This document shows positions 1 to 12,187 of a DNA stretch of 64,000 bases, piece after piece. The stretch is from Prinsepia uniflora. Lineage: Eukaryota; Streptophyta; Magnoliopsida; Rosales; Rosaceae. The position numbers were made by a program, and so were the translations under genes. The DNA lies in assembly GCA_032719365.1 (NCBI GenBank), contig CM064872.1, positions 18,197,572-18,261,571 on the forward strand, written 5' to 3'. Position 1 is the stretch's first letter. Every line of letters begins with the position of its first letter. Under the pieces are notes generated by a model. The model saw only the letters and a program-made list of their open reading frames with translations. It was not told the DNA's origin and did not search any database.

Positions 1-295
1 GTATTGTGATCAGCTTCAAGCAGCACAGGAAAAGATTGAGGAAATGAACAAGGAACAAGACACTTTAATTGGCATATTCTCAGAGGAGAGGGAACGAAGA
101 GATAAGGAAGAGGCCACTTTGAGAAAGAAGCTGCAGGTCAGTCCAGTTTGAGTTCTGTTTCATTCTTCGTACATTTTACTTCTTAAAGTTTCCTTTCCCT
201 CTTATTTGCTTGTCATTTTTTAGGATGCATCCAATACCATTCAAGAATTGGTTGACAAGGTGAAGGAACTGGAAGTATCCGAGTCTAGAAGCTAG
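1..295 (+). CDS. 3' end of a coiled-coil protein gene (two partial exons)
   Basis: Two exons are visible. Exon A is 1-136 and enters the window after one base of a codon. It is followed by a GT donor at 137, a pyrimidine-rich intron and a TAG acceptor at 221-223. Exon B is 224-295 and ends in TAG. The joined frame is open and gives 68 residues rich in E, K, R, Q and L with heptad spacing, so this is a C-terminal coiled coil. It contains EERERRDKEE and ends VKELEVSESRS. No catalytic motif is present in this piece. I do not recognise the family with certainty; the rest of the gene lies upstream of the window. The exon/intron borders and the clean stop make a real host gene likely. Confidence 0.7.
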
Positions 296-1479
296 AGCTC
301 ACGCCATTGTGTTCAGTAGTTGTTTAGGAGTTAGCGAAATGTAGTTTGACCCGAAATTTCAGTAGTAGTGTAATATTCACTCATTGGATGGTTAGTGAAC
401 TTCTCTAGCATTCACTGGTGCTGGATGTTGTAATATAGAAAAAGAAAGCAGAGAGTGACGATGTGAACTACTCGAGTATTTAGCATCGGGCATCGATGAT
501 TGGTTTTTGATACCAGAATATGATGCGGTGTCTAAATATTGTATAGAAGATACTGCTTTTGTATCCACTCTTGAGTGATAAGATCAGTCTTTGCATTCTC
601 TGAGCTTTTGCCAGTGAAAAGTTGTGTGCTTCATTTACAAAGGTGTCTTGGTGGATTATGATTGGCTCAGTTTTTTATTTCTGGGTTTTGTGTGGGCCTG
701 AACTGAGCTGAGAATTTATTGTAAAGGCTTGCTATGCGATCAAATCATCACGCTAACCACCAAAATACTTTCCGATAGTCTGGCAGTTTGTATGGTTATG
801 CTTCTTATATTGGATATTTTTTATCAGTAGTACTTTTAATTAGTAGCATCTATTCAGTAGGGGTTTTCAAAAAAAAATAGTTTGATATTTGATATACATA
901 CATGAAAGTCGAAATATTTACAATGTAATTTTAGTGTTCGGTTGTGAAAACAAAGTACTTTAGAAAAATAAAATTATTGTTATTTTGTTTCACTGTTCTT
1001 ACCGCTCGATTTTGTAACATGAAAATATATATTTGGGAATTTATGTGATGACATAAAATTATGGTTTGATGGAAGTAGCTCATTATCATCATTTGACGTA
1101 TTATGCTCTATCTATTTTTCCATATACCTTAAGTTTTTTCAATTGTGTCGTAGTGATGAGTGTTTATGTTTAAATATTTCTTTCTTGCCTCTTGATTGAC
1201 TTTCACATGAACCACATTGAAAATCAAGTATATGATATCGTTTACTCCAAGTGACAGGATCCTCTCCGAAATCATCTCGATACTCGTGAAAGGGTCTGCT
1301 CCCGTCTGACACAAAAACTTTAAATCCCAAAAATACCCTTAGTCCAAGAATAAATACAAAAATAGTGTGAGACAAAGAATAAACTCTACGTGTCAACCGT
1401 ATGAAAGTTCATAAATAAACGGTTATACAGAGCACTAGACAAAAAATAAGCAACCAGCTGGTGACCAAGTGCGCACAGC
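296..1479. other. 3' flank and AT-rich intergenic DNA
   Basis: The first few hundred bases are probably the 3' UTR of the preceding gene. The rest is AT-rich and has no supported ORF. Confidence 0.5.
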
Positions 1480-1620
1480 CTTAGGTAATAAGCCTCAACC
1501 TCAAAATAGCCCTCTTCACAAGATCAACCTGGAGGGTACGAAAACTATGAAAACTGTGAGTGGACAAAAACAAAGCCTTTGGAAAACATTTCTGAAATAA
1601 TTTTTTTCTCCTCCATTTAT
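1480..1620 (-). mobile_element. Degenerate minus-strand LTR fragment
   Basis: The stretch with AAGATCAACCTGGAGGGT followed by AAAACTGTGAGTGGACAAA matches, in order and spacing, the minus-strand form of the long LTRs found later in the window (compare 34255-34300). Both ends are lost. It is an old fragment. Confidence 0.4.
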
Positions 1621-1975
1621 AAAAATTATATAGACAAATAAATACTTAATTTCAAATAAAACAATTTCATATATAAAATCGTTGGACCAGCATCAATCAT
1701 GTAAAACATATGAATGTCTCTGACCCACATTTCCCTAAAATCCGTGTTATAAGTATTTCAAAAAAACCTCTGAACACAATCCTGTTTGGATGTATTTTTG
1801 AAAATGCCAAAAGTGTTTTTAAATAAACAAAAGCGTTTCCTAAATTAAAGACGTGTGTGTGTTAGGCAAATTTTAAGAAATGTTTCAGATCAGAAACACA
1901 AGCACTTGAAGAGTGTTTTTGAGAAGCACTTGAAGAGTGTTTTTGAGAAGCACTATGTTGATTCTTCATTTCAAA

Positions 1976-4900
1976 TGTAACGACCCGTCCCGGAATTCGG
2001 GATTTGATTACTAACTAATCACAATTAGCGGGGTTAATCGGTGATTAGTTGGGCGAATTCGGACGAACGGTGCAAAATGACCGTTTTGCCCCTGGTTGTG
2101 GGCAAAACGTTGACTTTTTATTCGGGCTGTCAAATGGACTCTGCCCGATGACCGTGACGTAGTTTGGGACGTCACGAGTTCATAGACAGGTGGTACGTTC
2201 GATTCCGATATTCGTGGTGAAAGTTATGACGTTCGGAAGTCCAGGGGCATTTCCGTAATTTGGTCGAAATAAGGAAAAATGTTGACTTTTTGATCGGGGG
2301 GTCCGATGGCCGAGGGCCAAGGACCGTTAGGAAGGTCTCGATTCCCCGAGTACGACGGCAGGCGGCACGCCGAAAACGGACATCGGGTGACCAAGTTACG
2401 GGTCACGGACGGTGAGGGGCATTTTGGTAAATTGCCAAGTGAGGGCAAAATGGTAATTTCCTGCTGAGGGCTGTTCGAACCGTGAAACAGAGGAAGCACC
2501 CGTGCCGTGTGTGTCTGAAATCCAGCAATTATTTAACCCAAGTGGTCTGATCAGTAGATTGTTTAACCAAGATAGTGACCTTGGGGAGTGTTAGTGGCTT
2601 TGAGGCGTGGTATGGACAGAATGGGACCGTGCACGGGAGGTTTTATAATGGCTTTGGGTTCTGTTTGTGGGAAACATAATTTCAGTGAAGGCAGAGGAAT
2701 TCCCACGGTTTGTTTGCTGCCCGGTTTGGAAACAGAGAGATTAGGGACATTTGGGGGTCTCCGAGGGTCATTTTGGTGAGGAATGAACTGAGAATTGAGA
2801 GAGAACTGAGTCGGGAGAAAACCAGAAAAATTGGAGGGAAATTCAAAGGTCGAGTTTTGAGGTGAGTCGAGCCAAACCGTGGGTTGGATTAGCTTCCTGA
2901 GATCAATTCAAACATGACCGTACAAAAATCGAAGGAGTTTGATCGCTATTTGCCCAGGAACCTGAGTTCCAGTTTCTGGAAAACACAGTGTTGTGGACGA
3001 CGGATACCAGGTAACGGCTTGTTCAATTGGTTGTGAAATTATGTTCGTCTAGGTCCCCTTATGCTACTGGTGAATTTAATTTCTGAACAGAACCGTGTAG
3101 GGTGAGTCCCAGAAGTCGACCAGTTCGACTGTTCGAGTCTGGGTTGATCGATTTAAGGTTTGTCGAGGGTAATGTTGGATGCAGACTTTAAATTAATAGA
3201 TTAGAGAAGATGTTAGGATTAAAAAGGAAAGGAATTGATTGAGAATTGATAGCTATCTAACCGGGTTGTCACGCAGGTTGCAGGACCCGTTTGCAGAGGA
3301 AACGGGCGAGGATGACGAACTGTTCATCGTCACTGTAGCAGGCGCGTGGGTGTCACGCGCAGCCGCTTGCGGCGGCGCGTGACGGCGCGTGGGTCCGATT
3401 TTCAAGGTGAGTTCAAAACGGCTTTTATCCTACACTTTGTAACGAACATCCCAGCGTTGGTTTCGAAATTATCGGACACCGTTTCGATGTGGTTCCGAGG
3501 GTCCGAAGATTTCTATTATGTTTGTAATTAATGATTAATTCCCGAAAAATTGTGGGAAATTAGTATGCTGTTATGTAAGCCCTTAGTGACACTAAAGTAT
3601 GTTTTCGAACAGGATTTGGAATTTCTGGAAAATATCGGGAATTACAGAACCGCGTGCGGCGTAAAACCGAGCCCTATTGGACGGTGTGTGAGTGGACGTT
3701 GCTTTAAAAATTTAATGCATGCATAAATTATTTCTATGATTTTATGATTATGATTATAAGTTGTGATTGATTTTGATTTCCGTATTTATACGTATTCGAT
3801 CCCCGTATTTATACGTATTTTTTTTACTATACATGTGAAATTCCACGTATTTCGAGACTATGGTCACTCGTATGCGTAATGATGGTTTAATGGAAGAAGT
3901 TATATGAAATGGGTGTAAAATGATTTAAGAAGGTTGTTTATGATTTGCGAGTGTGACTTACGATTTGACACGTTTTTCGAGAAAGTTCCAGTTTTGCACG
4001 TTTTACGAGATTTTGAGTTATTGTGATTTGATCACTGTTGATGTTGAATTGGGGAATTAAAATGAGACTTGTGATTTTGAGGATTTTAAATGTGGGGTTT
4101 GAGTAGGTTTTGCTTGGATTGTGATTTTGGTAATTATGATTGTGGTCTTGATGTTTTGATAATGAGATTTGAGAAATGAAGTGATTTCAAGGAATAAAAA
4201 TGGATTTTGAAAAAGGTGATTTCGGGCGTGACGCTCGGGGCATAAAAGAAATTTTAACGAACGAGATTTCGGTTTTCGGAAATTTAAAGTGGATTCTTGG
4301 TTTGGGTTCGGGATGATGTTTCCGGATGCCGGCTTACGGAATCATTATTGCGAATTCGAATTCGGGAATGGAAAAGAATTTAAATAAAGTGATTCGCTAT
4401 GGTTGCGCATGCCCCGTGTTTAATGATGTTTTGTTTATGTTTGTAAAGTATGATTTGGGGAAAAAGAATGTGGAATTTCGGACCATGGGTCCTGTTGTGA
4501 AAAATGTGATTTTGGGATGGATCCCACGTTGTTGTGATTGATAAACTGTTTTGGGGTTTAAAGACCCATTGTTGTGTTTGGAAACTGTTTTGGGTTTAAA
4601 AACCCGGTGCTATTGCTGGAGCACGTTTTGAGTTTAAAGACTCGGTTAATTGATGACGGGGGAGGGCCCTTAATGAGTTTAAAGACTCGTGAGTTTAAAG
4701 ACTCGGTTACTGTGATACCCCCGGGGCATATTGATTATGTTCTGAGTTTAAAGACTCGATGATATCCCGGGAAGGCCTGTTTATGCGCATGGTTTTGAGT
4801 TTAAAGACTCGGGCGCACTTGATATCCAGCAAAATGATTGACTTGTGATTTATTGATGATTTTCTGATGTTTCTGTTGAGTTGGGCAGTGGCCTGGTATA

Positions 4901-5395
4901 TGGTTGTTGGTTTGGATCCTGTTGTGCATTTGGTTTGATTCATGGTTTTGGGCTGCGGCCCGGTGATTACGATTGCGGGCTAAGACCCGATGGTTGAGAA
5001 AGGAAAAATGATTTTGAGATTCATACGAGTTTTCCCTTATGTTGAAATTTGATACACAGTTTTTCTTATGTGGAAAATCTTAACCGATTGCGGAATGATT
5101 TTTGTATGCATGCATTCGTTTTTACGCGGAGGGTAAAAACGCTTGTTGTAACTGTTTTGCTAAACTGATTTATTTTTTGTCCACTCACACCTTTTGGTTT
5201 TTATTGACCCTCTAGGTCGTGGCGCGTTGTTCGAGGCTGTACGAGGGGTGGAGGCATGAGTAAGCACATGTGGCTATCCCTGGTCTGGCACGTACTGAGG
5301 GTAAACTTGGGTATTTCAGTCGACTTGCTAGACGGGAGCAGGACCGGGCACGGTTTTTTTTTTTTTTTATGCCCCTTCTGGGGGCGGTCCTGTCA
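1976..5395 (+). repeat. 5' LTR of the LARD-type element
   Basis: It starts TGTAACGACCCGTCC and ends GGGCGGTCCTGTCA, giving the usual TG...CA termini. Internal landmarks are the inverted pair TGACGT/ACGTCA at 2155-2174, GTGAGTGGAC at 3688, a TTTAAA-core inverted-repeat array at 4554-4810, the stem arm GAGGGT at 5129 with partner ACCCTC at 5207, and GTCCACTCAC at 5179. Short ORFs in it are not conserved products. Confidence 0.93.
4554..4810 (+). repeat. Array of seven short inverted repeats with TTTAAA core (5' LTR)
   Basis: Seven copies of a 14-bp imperfect palindrome occur in about 260 bp. Five read GAGTTTAAAGACTC; the others read GGGTTTAAAGACCC and GGGTTTAAAAACCC. The outer three base pairs change together (GAG/CTC versus GGG/CCC) while the centre stays. 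One unit (in 4689-4704) is absent from the 3' LTR, so the array is still changing in copy number. Confidence 0.85.
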
Positions 5396-5398
5396 ATT

Positions 5399-5410
5399 TG
5401 GTATCAGAGC
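5399..5410 (+). other. Primer binding site
   Basis: TGGTATCAGAGC, three bases after the 5' LTR, is the standard plant PBS complementary to the 3' end of initiator methionine tRNA. Confidence 0.9.
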
Positions 5411-5438
5411 GCTAGGTTACTGATTCTGTTGCCACATC

Positions 5439-5543
5439 ATGCCTCCGGAGCGTAAGCCTCGTGCGCGACCTGGTAGTGCGACGAGTAGGCGAGGGTATTT
5501 GGGACCTCGTGTTAGATCTCAGGTGAAATTGACCCTGGTTTGA
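5439..5543 (+). pseudogene. Vestigial gag start
   Basis: A 34-codon ORF starts at the first ATG after the PBS and ends in TGA. It begins MPPERKPRARPG, a basic and proline-rich start of the kind seen in Tekay-type Gag. No capsid, nucleocapsid or pol follows. It looks like the leftover of an autonomous ancestor after a large internal deletion. Confidence 0.45.
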
Positions 5544-8260
5544 GGGTCAGATGTCGGGTAGTGGACGCTGTGAACTGCGATTCGTTAGACGTAGAATTGG
5601 TGGGTCGCAAGGACGAACGAGACCGGTGGCTGGAAAGCCGCATTTTTGGGCAAATTGTACTTTATCTTAGGCCCTATTGGTCGAATAGAAGGTGGTTGAG
5701 CATTGGATGTTGCTCGGGGATTGGGTATGTCAGTAATGACAGGATTGGTTTGGTATGAGATTGGACTCAGGAAGAGTCGAGGTGTGGATGTGGGACTCAC
5801 TTTGAGTCAGGATTTTGAGTTAGGAACGTGAGATGAGTCATGATAAGGTGTCAAGACTCGAGAAGAGCCAGAAAGGCTGAATGAGGACCAGTTTATGGTC
5901 AGGTATTGAAGGAGTTAGGAAACTATGACTTGGCTTTGTGGAACGGTGGTCTTGTGGAGTTTAGCTGATGCTCAGGGGTACTTGGTGTAGTGGTAATAGT
6001 TGGGGATTATGGGGCGATCAGGGAACGTCCATCTATCCTGATGTGGATTGTCGGGATGGTGGTACCCATGGTTGCGGGGTACGAGTAGTGATGCGGGATC
6101 GTCGCTCGGTATGAGCGGAGATCTAGGGCTACCCACTTTGCACACGGTGTGCTAGTGTGGATGATTGTACGTTGGTGCGGGTACTAGTGCTGGTGCTAGT
6201 GTCAGCGAGTGAGACTGTGTTGAGCCACGAGTTGGGGTGTGACTCTGTCATGTTGAGAGTGCGTTGGTATTTGAGATTCAGTAGTGGTCGACTTGTGGAC
6301 TGGATAGGATCCAGCGGAGGTTATGAGGTGTTGGGGTAAGTCCCAACAGTGACGAGGTGACAAGAGTTGAGTAATTCCCTGTCGGAATCAATGTATGTGC
6401 ATAGTTAGTCATTAATTGACGTGAGGTCTGAGTATTGGGCCAATGGTGGACGCGTGGTTGTCCAAGTGAGTTACGGATGTAGGGAGTCCGGCGGTTGGAC
6501 TTGAAATCCTAGTGGATCATCCTTGGTCTCTCCTAGGTGGAGTGGCAGGGATCGATATGAGGTAAATGGAGGGGATCCACAGAGTGGATGTGTTACGTTG
6601 TTGAGTGATTGTTTGGGGGGAGAAAATAGTTGAGGAATGTTGGGTGATTGACAAGAAATCTAGTGGGTGTGAGACCTTATTATCGGGTTCCAGGTGGATT
6701 GCCAGCTGTGAGCATGGATGGATCCTAGGTGGATCTGGATTATGAGGTTGTGGGCCTTGGGCGTGGTGACGATCCAGGATCGTGGTGTTACCAGTCGGGT
6801 GACGCGGTAACGGACTCGAATTGTGATCGCCTTGATCAGGCTAGGTGAAGAGCTTATCGCTCTGTCGTAAATGCTTAGATATGAGGATTGTTGGATTGAA
6901 CTTCTTTTCGAAGTTAATTCGTGCTCGAGCGAGTGGGGACGGTTGTGAGTTGAACTCGAGGCTTGACTTGTGGATGAGTGGATATCCAACCAAGTCTAAT
7001 TGGTCAGTTATAGATATGTGCGATTTGGATTGGCTTCTTTTCGAAGTCAATCAGAGGTAAGGTGGTAACCGTTGAGCGGGTATCCGATAGATTCTGAGTT
7101 GGTATGCCTCGGTATTTGTGAATGAGATCATACGCCCACTCGGCATGACTGTACACGCCTTGGTGTGCGTGCTTGGGTTGGTACGTCTTGGATGACGTGT
7201 TTGGGGGTTGATGTTGTGTTACTGGTCGGGTGACCATGGGATCCAGAATGGATGATGAGCGGAATGATCGATTTGTCTAGTATGAGATTGGACAGGAGAA
7301 CCCCAGTATCGAATCATGATTGACTGCGGGCCATGCAGTGGACTTATTAGGGAATGGATGTACGTATCTTGCACGGTGTACAAGGATCGGTATTGGACTG
7401 GTCGTGTGGTGCATGGTGACCGCACATGTGAGGTACCAGTGGCGTATGGTTATACGTGTTGATGGTCGGCTTAGTTCCGACACCATTGGATTTGGTGGTG
7501 GGTGTGAACTGGACATTGAATACTATGCACTGGGCAGAGTTAATTTTGTTGGGTTCAGCGAATTCATGAGCATGCGCTCTTTGCCAAGGATGGCTAGTGA
7601 ACCCCAGTGTAGAGTTGGGCGAACACCGATGGGCTAGTATTCAATGTGTGTCAGTTACACCACCTGATTGAGTTCGGTGACGGTATACGTACGCTCAGGA
7701 TGAGTGAGTTGGTGACTGCGTCACTACGTGTGGCCTAGCATGATGTTATCACACCGAAATGATTCCAGCTTTGTGGTTCGCTGAGGGAATTGACAGTTAT
7801 GGACTTGAGATGGATATGTCGCAGGATTGGGTTGCCCTGCGAGATGAGATCACGTGGTTGATCTTACGCTACTTGAGCGAGTAGTAGGATGAGGTGTTAT
7901 CGCCGTTTGGCTGATGGTTGGTGCTATGTCAGGGTGATGAAGCTTAGTGGTGACAGTTTGGCTGGTAGCGTCAGCACGGACTGACAAGTGAGATTTGGTG
8001 ACTCCCAGTGGGAGCAGTCATTAAGTGATCATCTTCACTCGAGGTGGTCGAGTGTGGTCGGTACGACATAAGACTATGATGGGGCCCCTGAGTACGGATG
8101 AGTTTAGCTGGTGTACGGGTGTACACGTGTTGTGGGGCCAAATGTTTTCCACGTGGTGGATGTGGAATGAACGTAATTGGAATTCCGAGAACGAAACTGG
8201 TTTTAGGGGGATGATCGGTTGAGTCTTGGTCGGTTGGAATTTCAGGGACGAAATTCTTTA
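5544..8260. other. Non-coding internal region of the LARD-type element
   Basis: About 2.7 kb, G+T rich on the plus strand. No reading frame resembles gag, protease, RT, RNase H or integrase; the longest ORFs are near 100 codons and have no recognisable motif. The palindromic word CTTCTTTTCGAAG occurs twice, near 6902 and 7035. This is consistent with structural RNA replacing coding sequence, as described for LARD elements. Confidence 0.7.
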
Positions 8261-8272
8261 AGGGGGGAAGAT
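8261..8272 (+). other. Polypurine tract
   Basis: AGGGGGGAAGAT directly precedes the 3' LTR and would prime plus-strand DNA synthesis. It follows ACGAAATTCTTTA as in Tekay-type chromoviruses. Confidence 0.88.
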
Positions 8273-11200
8273 TGTAACGACCCGTCTCGGAATTCGGGAT
8301 TTGATTACTAACTAATCACAATTAGCGGGGTTAATCGGTGATTAGTTGGGCGAATTCGGACGAACGGTGCAAAATGACCGTTTTGCCCCTAGTTGTGGGC
8401 AAAACGTTGACTTTTTATTCGGGCGGTCAAATGGACTCTGCCCGATGACCGTGACGTAGTTTGGGACGTCACGAGTTCATAGACAGGTGGTACGTTCGAT
8501 TCCGACATTCGTGGTGAAAGTTATGACGTTCGGAAGTCCAGGGGCATTTCCGTAATTTGGTCGAAATAAGGAAAAATGTTGACTTTTTGATCGGGGGGTC
8601 CGATGGCCGAGGGCCAAGGACCGTTAGGAAGGTCTCGATTCCCCGAGTACGACGGCAGGCGGCACGCCGAAAACGGACATCGGGTGACCAAGTTACGGGT
8701 CACGGACGGTGAGGGGCATTTTGGTAAATTGCCAAGTGAGGGCAAAATGGTAATTTCCTGCTGAGGGCTGTTCGAACCGTGAAACGGAGGAAGCACCCGT
8801 GCCGTGTGTGTCTGAAATCCAGCAATTATTTAACCCAAGTGGTCTGATCAGTAGATTGTTTAACCAAGATAGTGACCTTGGGGAGTGTTAGTGGCTTTGA
8901 GGCGTGGTATGGACAGAATGGGACCGTGCACGGGAGGTTTTATAATGGCTTTGGGTTCTGTTTGTGGGAAACAGAATTTCAGTGAAGGCAGAGGAATTCC
9001 CACGGTTTGTTTGCTGCCCGGTTTGGAAACAGAGAGATTAGGGACATTTGGGGGTCTCCGAGGGTCATTTTGGTGAGGAATGAACTGAGAATTGAGAGAG
9101 AACTGAGTCGGGAGAAAACCAGAAAAATTGGAGGGAAATTCAAAGGTCGAGTTTTGAGGTGAGTCGAGCCAAACCGTGGGTTGGATTAGCTTCCAGAGAT
9201 CAATTCAAACATGACCGTACAAAAATCGAAGGAGTTTGATCGCTATTTGCCCAGGAACCTGAGTTCCAGTTTCTGGAAAACACAGTGTTGTGGACGACGG
9301 ATACCAGGTAACGGCTTGTTCAATTGGTTGTGAAATTATGTTCGTCTAGGTCCCCTTATGCTACTGGTGAATTTAATTTCTGAACAGAACCGTGTAGGGT
9401 GAGTCCCAGAAGTCGACCAGTTCGACTGTTCGAGTCTGGGTTGATCGATTTAAGGTTTGTCGAGGGTAATGTTGGATGCAGACTTTAAATTAATAGATTA
9501 GAGAAGATGTTAGGATTAAAAAGGAAAGGAATTGATTGAGAATTGATAGCTATCTAACCGGGTTGTCACGCAGGTTGCAGGACCCGTTTGCAGAGGAAAC
9601 GGGCGAGGATGACGAACTGTTCATCGTCACTGTAGCAGGCGCGTGGGTGTCACGCGCAGCCGCTTGCGGCGGCGCGTGACGGCGCGTGGGTCCGATTTTC
9701 AAGGTGAGTTCAAAACGGCTTTTATCCTACACTTTGTAACGAACATCCCAGCGTTGGTTTCGAAATTATCGGACACCGTTTCGATGTGGTTCCGAGGGTC
9801 CGAAGATTTCTATTATGTTTGTAATTAATGATTAATTCCCGAAAAATTGTGGGAAATTAGTATGCTGTTATGTAAGCCCTTAGTGACACTAAAGTATGTT
9901 TTCGAACAGGATTTGGAATTTCTGGAAAATATCGGGAATTACAGAACCGCGTGCGGCGTAAAACCGAGCCCTATTGGACGGTGTGTGAGTGGACGTTGCT
10001 TTAAAAATTTAATGCATGCATAAATTATTTCTATGATTTTATGATTATGATTATAAGTTGTGATTGATTTTGATTTCCGTATTTATACGTATTCGATCCC
10101 CGTATTTATACGTATTTTTTTTACTATACATGTGAAATTCCACGTATTTCGAGACTATGGTCACTCGTATGCGTAATGATGGTTTAATGGAAGAAGTTAT
10201 ATGAAATGGGTGTAAAATGATTTAAGAAGGTTGTTTATGATTTGCGAGTGTGACTTACGATTTGACACGTTTTTCGAGAAAGTTCCAGTTTTGCACGTTT
10301 TACGAGATTTTGAGTTATTGTGATTTGATCACTGTTGATGTTGAATTGGGGAATTAAAATGAGACTTGTGATTTTGAGGATTTTAAATGTGGGGTTTGAG
10401 TAGGTTTTGCTTGGATTGTGATTTTGGTAATTATGATTGTGGTCTTGATGTTTTGATAATGAGATTTGAGAAATGAAGTGATTTCAAGGAATAAAAATGG
10501 ATTTTGAAAAAGGTGATTTCGGGCGTGACGCTCGGGGCATAAAAGAAATTTTAACGAACGAGATTTCGGTTTTCGGAAATTTAAAGTGGATTCTTGGTTT
10601 GGGTTCGGGATGATGTTTCCGGATGCCGGCTTACGGAATCATTATTGCGAATTCGAATTCGGGAATGGAAAAGAATTTAAATAAAGTGATTCGCTATGGT
10701 TGCGCATGCCCCGTGTTTAATGATGTTTTGTTTATGTTTGTAAAGTATGATTTGGGGAAAAAGAATGTGGAATTTCGGACCATGGGTCCTGTTGTGAAAA
10801 ATGTGATTTTGGGATGGATCCCACGTTGTTGTGATTGATAAACTGTTTTGGGGTTTAAAGACCCATTGTTGTGTTTGGAAACTGTTTTGGGTTTAAAAAC
10901 CCGGTGCTATTGCTGGAGCACGTTTTGAGTTTAAAGACTCGGTTAATTGATGACGGGGGAGGGCCCTTAATGAGTTTAAAGACTCGGTTACTGTGATACC
11001 CCCGGGGCATATTGATTATGTTCTGAGTTTAAAGACTCGATGATATCCCGGGAAGGCCTGTTTATGCGCATGGTTTTGAGTTTAAAGACTCGGGCGCACT
11101 TGATATCCAGCAAAATGATTGACTTGTGATTTATTGATGATTTTCTGATGTTTCTGTTGAGTTGGGCAGTGGCCTGGTATATGGTTGTTGGTTTGGATCC

Positions 11201-11671
11201 TGTTGTGCATTTGGTTTGATTCATGGTTTTGGGCTGCGGCCCGGTGATTACGATTGCGGGCTAAGACCCGATGGTTGAGAAAGGAAAAATGATTTTGAGA
11301 TTCATACGAGTTTTCCCTTATGTTGAAATTTGATACACAGTTTTTCTTATGTGGAAAATCTTAACCGATTGCGGAATGATTTTTGTATGCATGCATTCGT
11401 TTTTACGCGGAGGGTAAAAACGCTTGTTGTAACTGTTTTGCTAAACTGATTTATTTTTTGTCCACTCACACCTTTTGGTTTTTATTGACCCTCTAGGTCG
11501 TGGCGCGTTGTTCGAGGCTGTACGAGGGGTGGAGGCATGAGTAAGCACATGTGGCTATCCCTGGTCTGGCACGTACTGAGGGTAAACTTGGGTATTTCAG
11601 TCGACTTGCCAGACGGGAGCAGGACCGGGCACGGTTTTTTTTTTATGCCCCTTCTGGGGGCGGTCGTGTCA
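8273..11671 (+). repeat. 3' LTR of the LARD-type element
   Basis: It is near-identical to 1976-5395. Differences found by eye include CCC to CTC near the start, GCTGTC to GCGGTC, AACATAAT to AACAGAAT, CTAGAC to CCAGAC near the end, and terminal TCCTGTCA to TCGTGTCA. The inverted TGACGT/ACGTCA pair is at 8452-8471. TSD TCAAA follows at 11672. Confidence 0.93.
10851..11091 (+). repeat. Array of six short inverted repeats with TTTAAA core (3' LTR)
   Basis: This is the same array as in the 5' LTR but with six units. The missing unit is a 16-bp block. Confidence 0.85.
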
Positions 11672-12187
11672 TCAAAAGTGTTTCTCATAAAAAAAAAAAC
11701 AGGGAAACACTTGTTTTCTTTTAATGAAACTTTCAATATTCTAATAATGTCCTTATTTTTAATTAGTAATACCCTAAATGCCTAAATTCAACTTATTTTA
11801 ATTTATTCATACTCTCATAAAACCCATGAGGGTTTTTTCTATCACCTCACCCATCTCCTAAACAATAGCAGAATAACTTTTGTGCGTCTCCTTCTCGCTT
11901 CTCAAGATATTATCTCTTCTGCTAGCTTCAATTCATATTTTAAATAATAATGATTAGAATGATCATAGTTATTGAAATTGATTTGATCTTCTTGAATTCA
12001 TACTCGTTGGCACGGATTATGGGGTATTTTGTGCTTTATTTTTTTGCTTTGTTTTTCTATTTTTCTGCGTCTGTATTGTTGTATTTTTAGCTTTATTTTC
12101 TGCTTTCTTTTTTTGTTTTCTGCTGCTAGTTTGTTGTATTTCCTGCTTTCTTTTTAATGTCATAATTCTTCACGTTCTAATATCAAT

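Larger units (their letters stand above)
1976..11671 (+). mobile_element. Complete non-autonomous LTR retrotransposon with giant LTRs (LARD type)
   Basis: Two nearly identical LTRs (3420 and 3399 bp) flank a 2.9-kb internal region. The element is bounded by the perfect target duplication TCAAA (1971-1975 and 11672-11676). A primer binding site follows the 5' LTR and a polypurine tract precedes the 3' LTR. The internal region holds only a vestigial gag start and no pol, so mobility would need enzymes from another element. The sequence before the 3' LTR (TTCAGGGACGAAATTC, then a purine tract, then TGTAACGACC) is the pattern I know from Tekay/Del chromoviruses. The 21-bp LTR length difference is fully explained by one extra 16-bp unit (4689-4704) and five extra T in a T-run. 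I counted about nine substitutions by eye, so the insertion is young. Confidence 0.93.

Noticed and set aside
2224..2499. Minus-strand ORF of 91 codons, repeated at 8521-8796
   Set aside because: It is identical in the two copies only because both are LTRs of one young element. It covers the TTGACTTTT and TGACGT region and is not open in other LTRs.
1976..11671. Tandem duplication of a host segment or assembly artefact
   Set aside because: PBS, PPT, TG...CA ends and a perfect 5-bp duplication show that the two 3.4-kb copies are LTRs. Small differences between them argue against assembly duplication.
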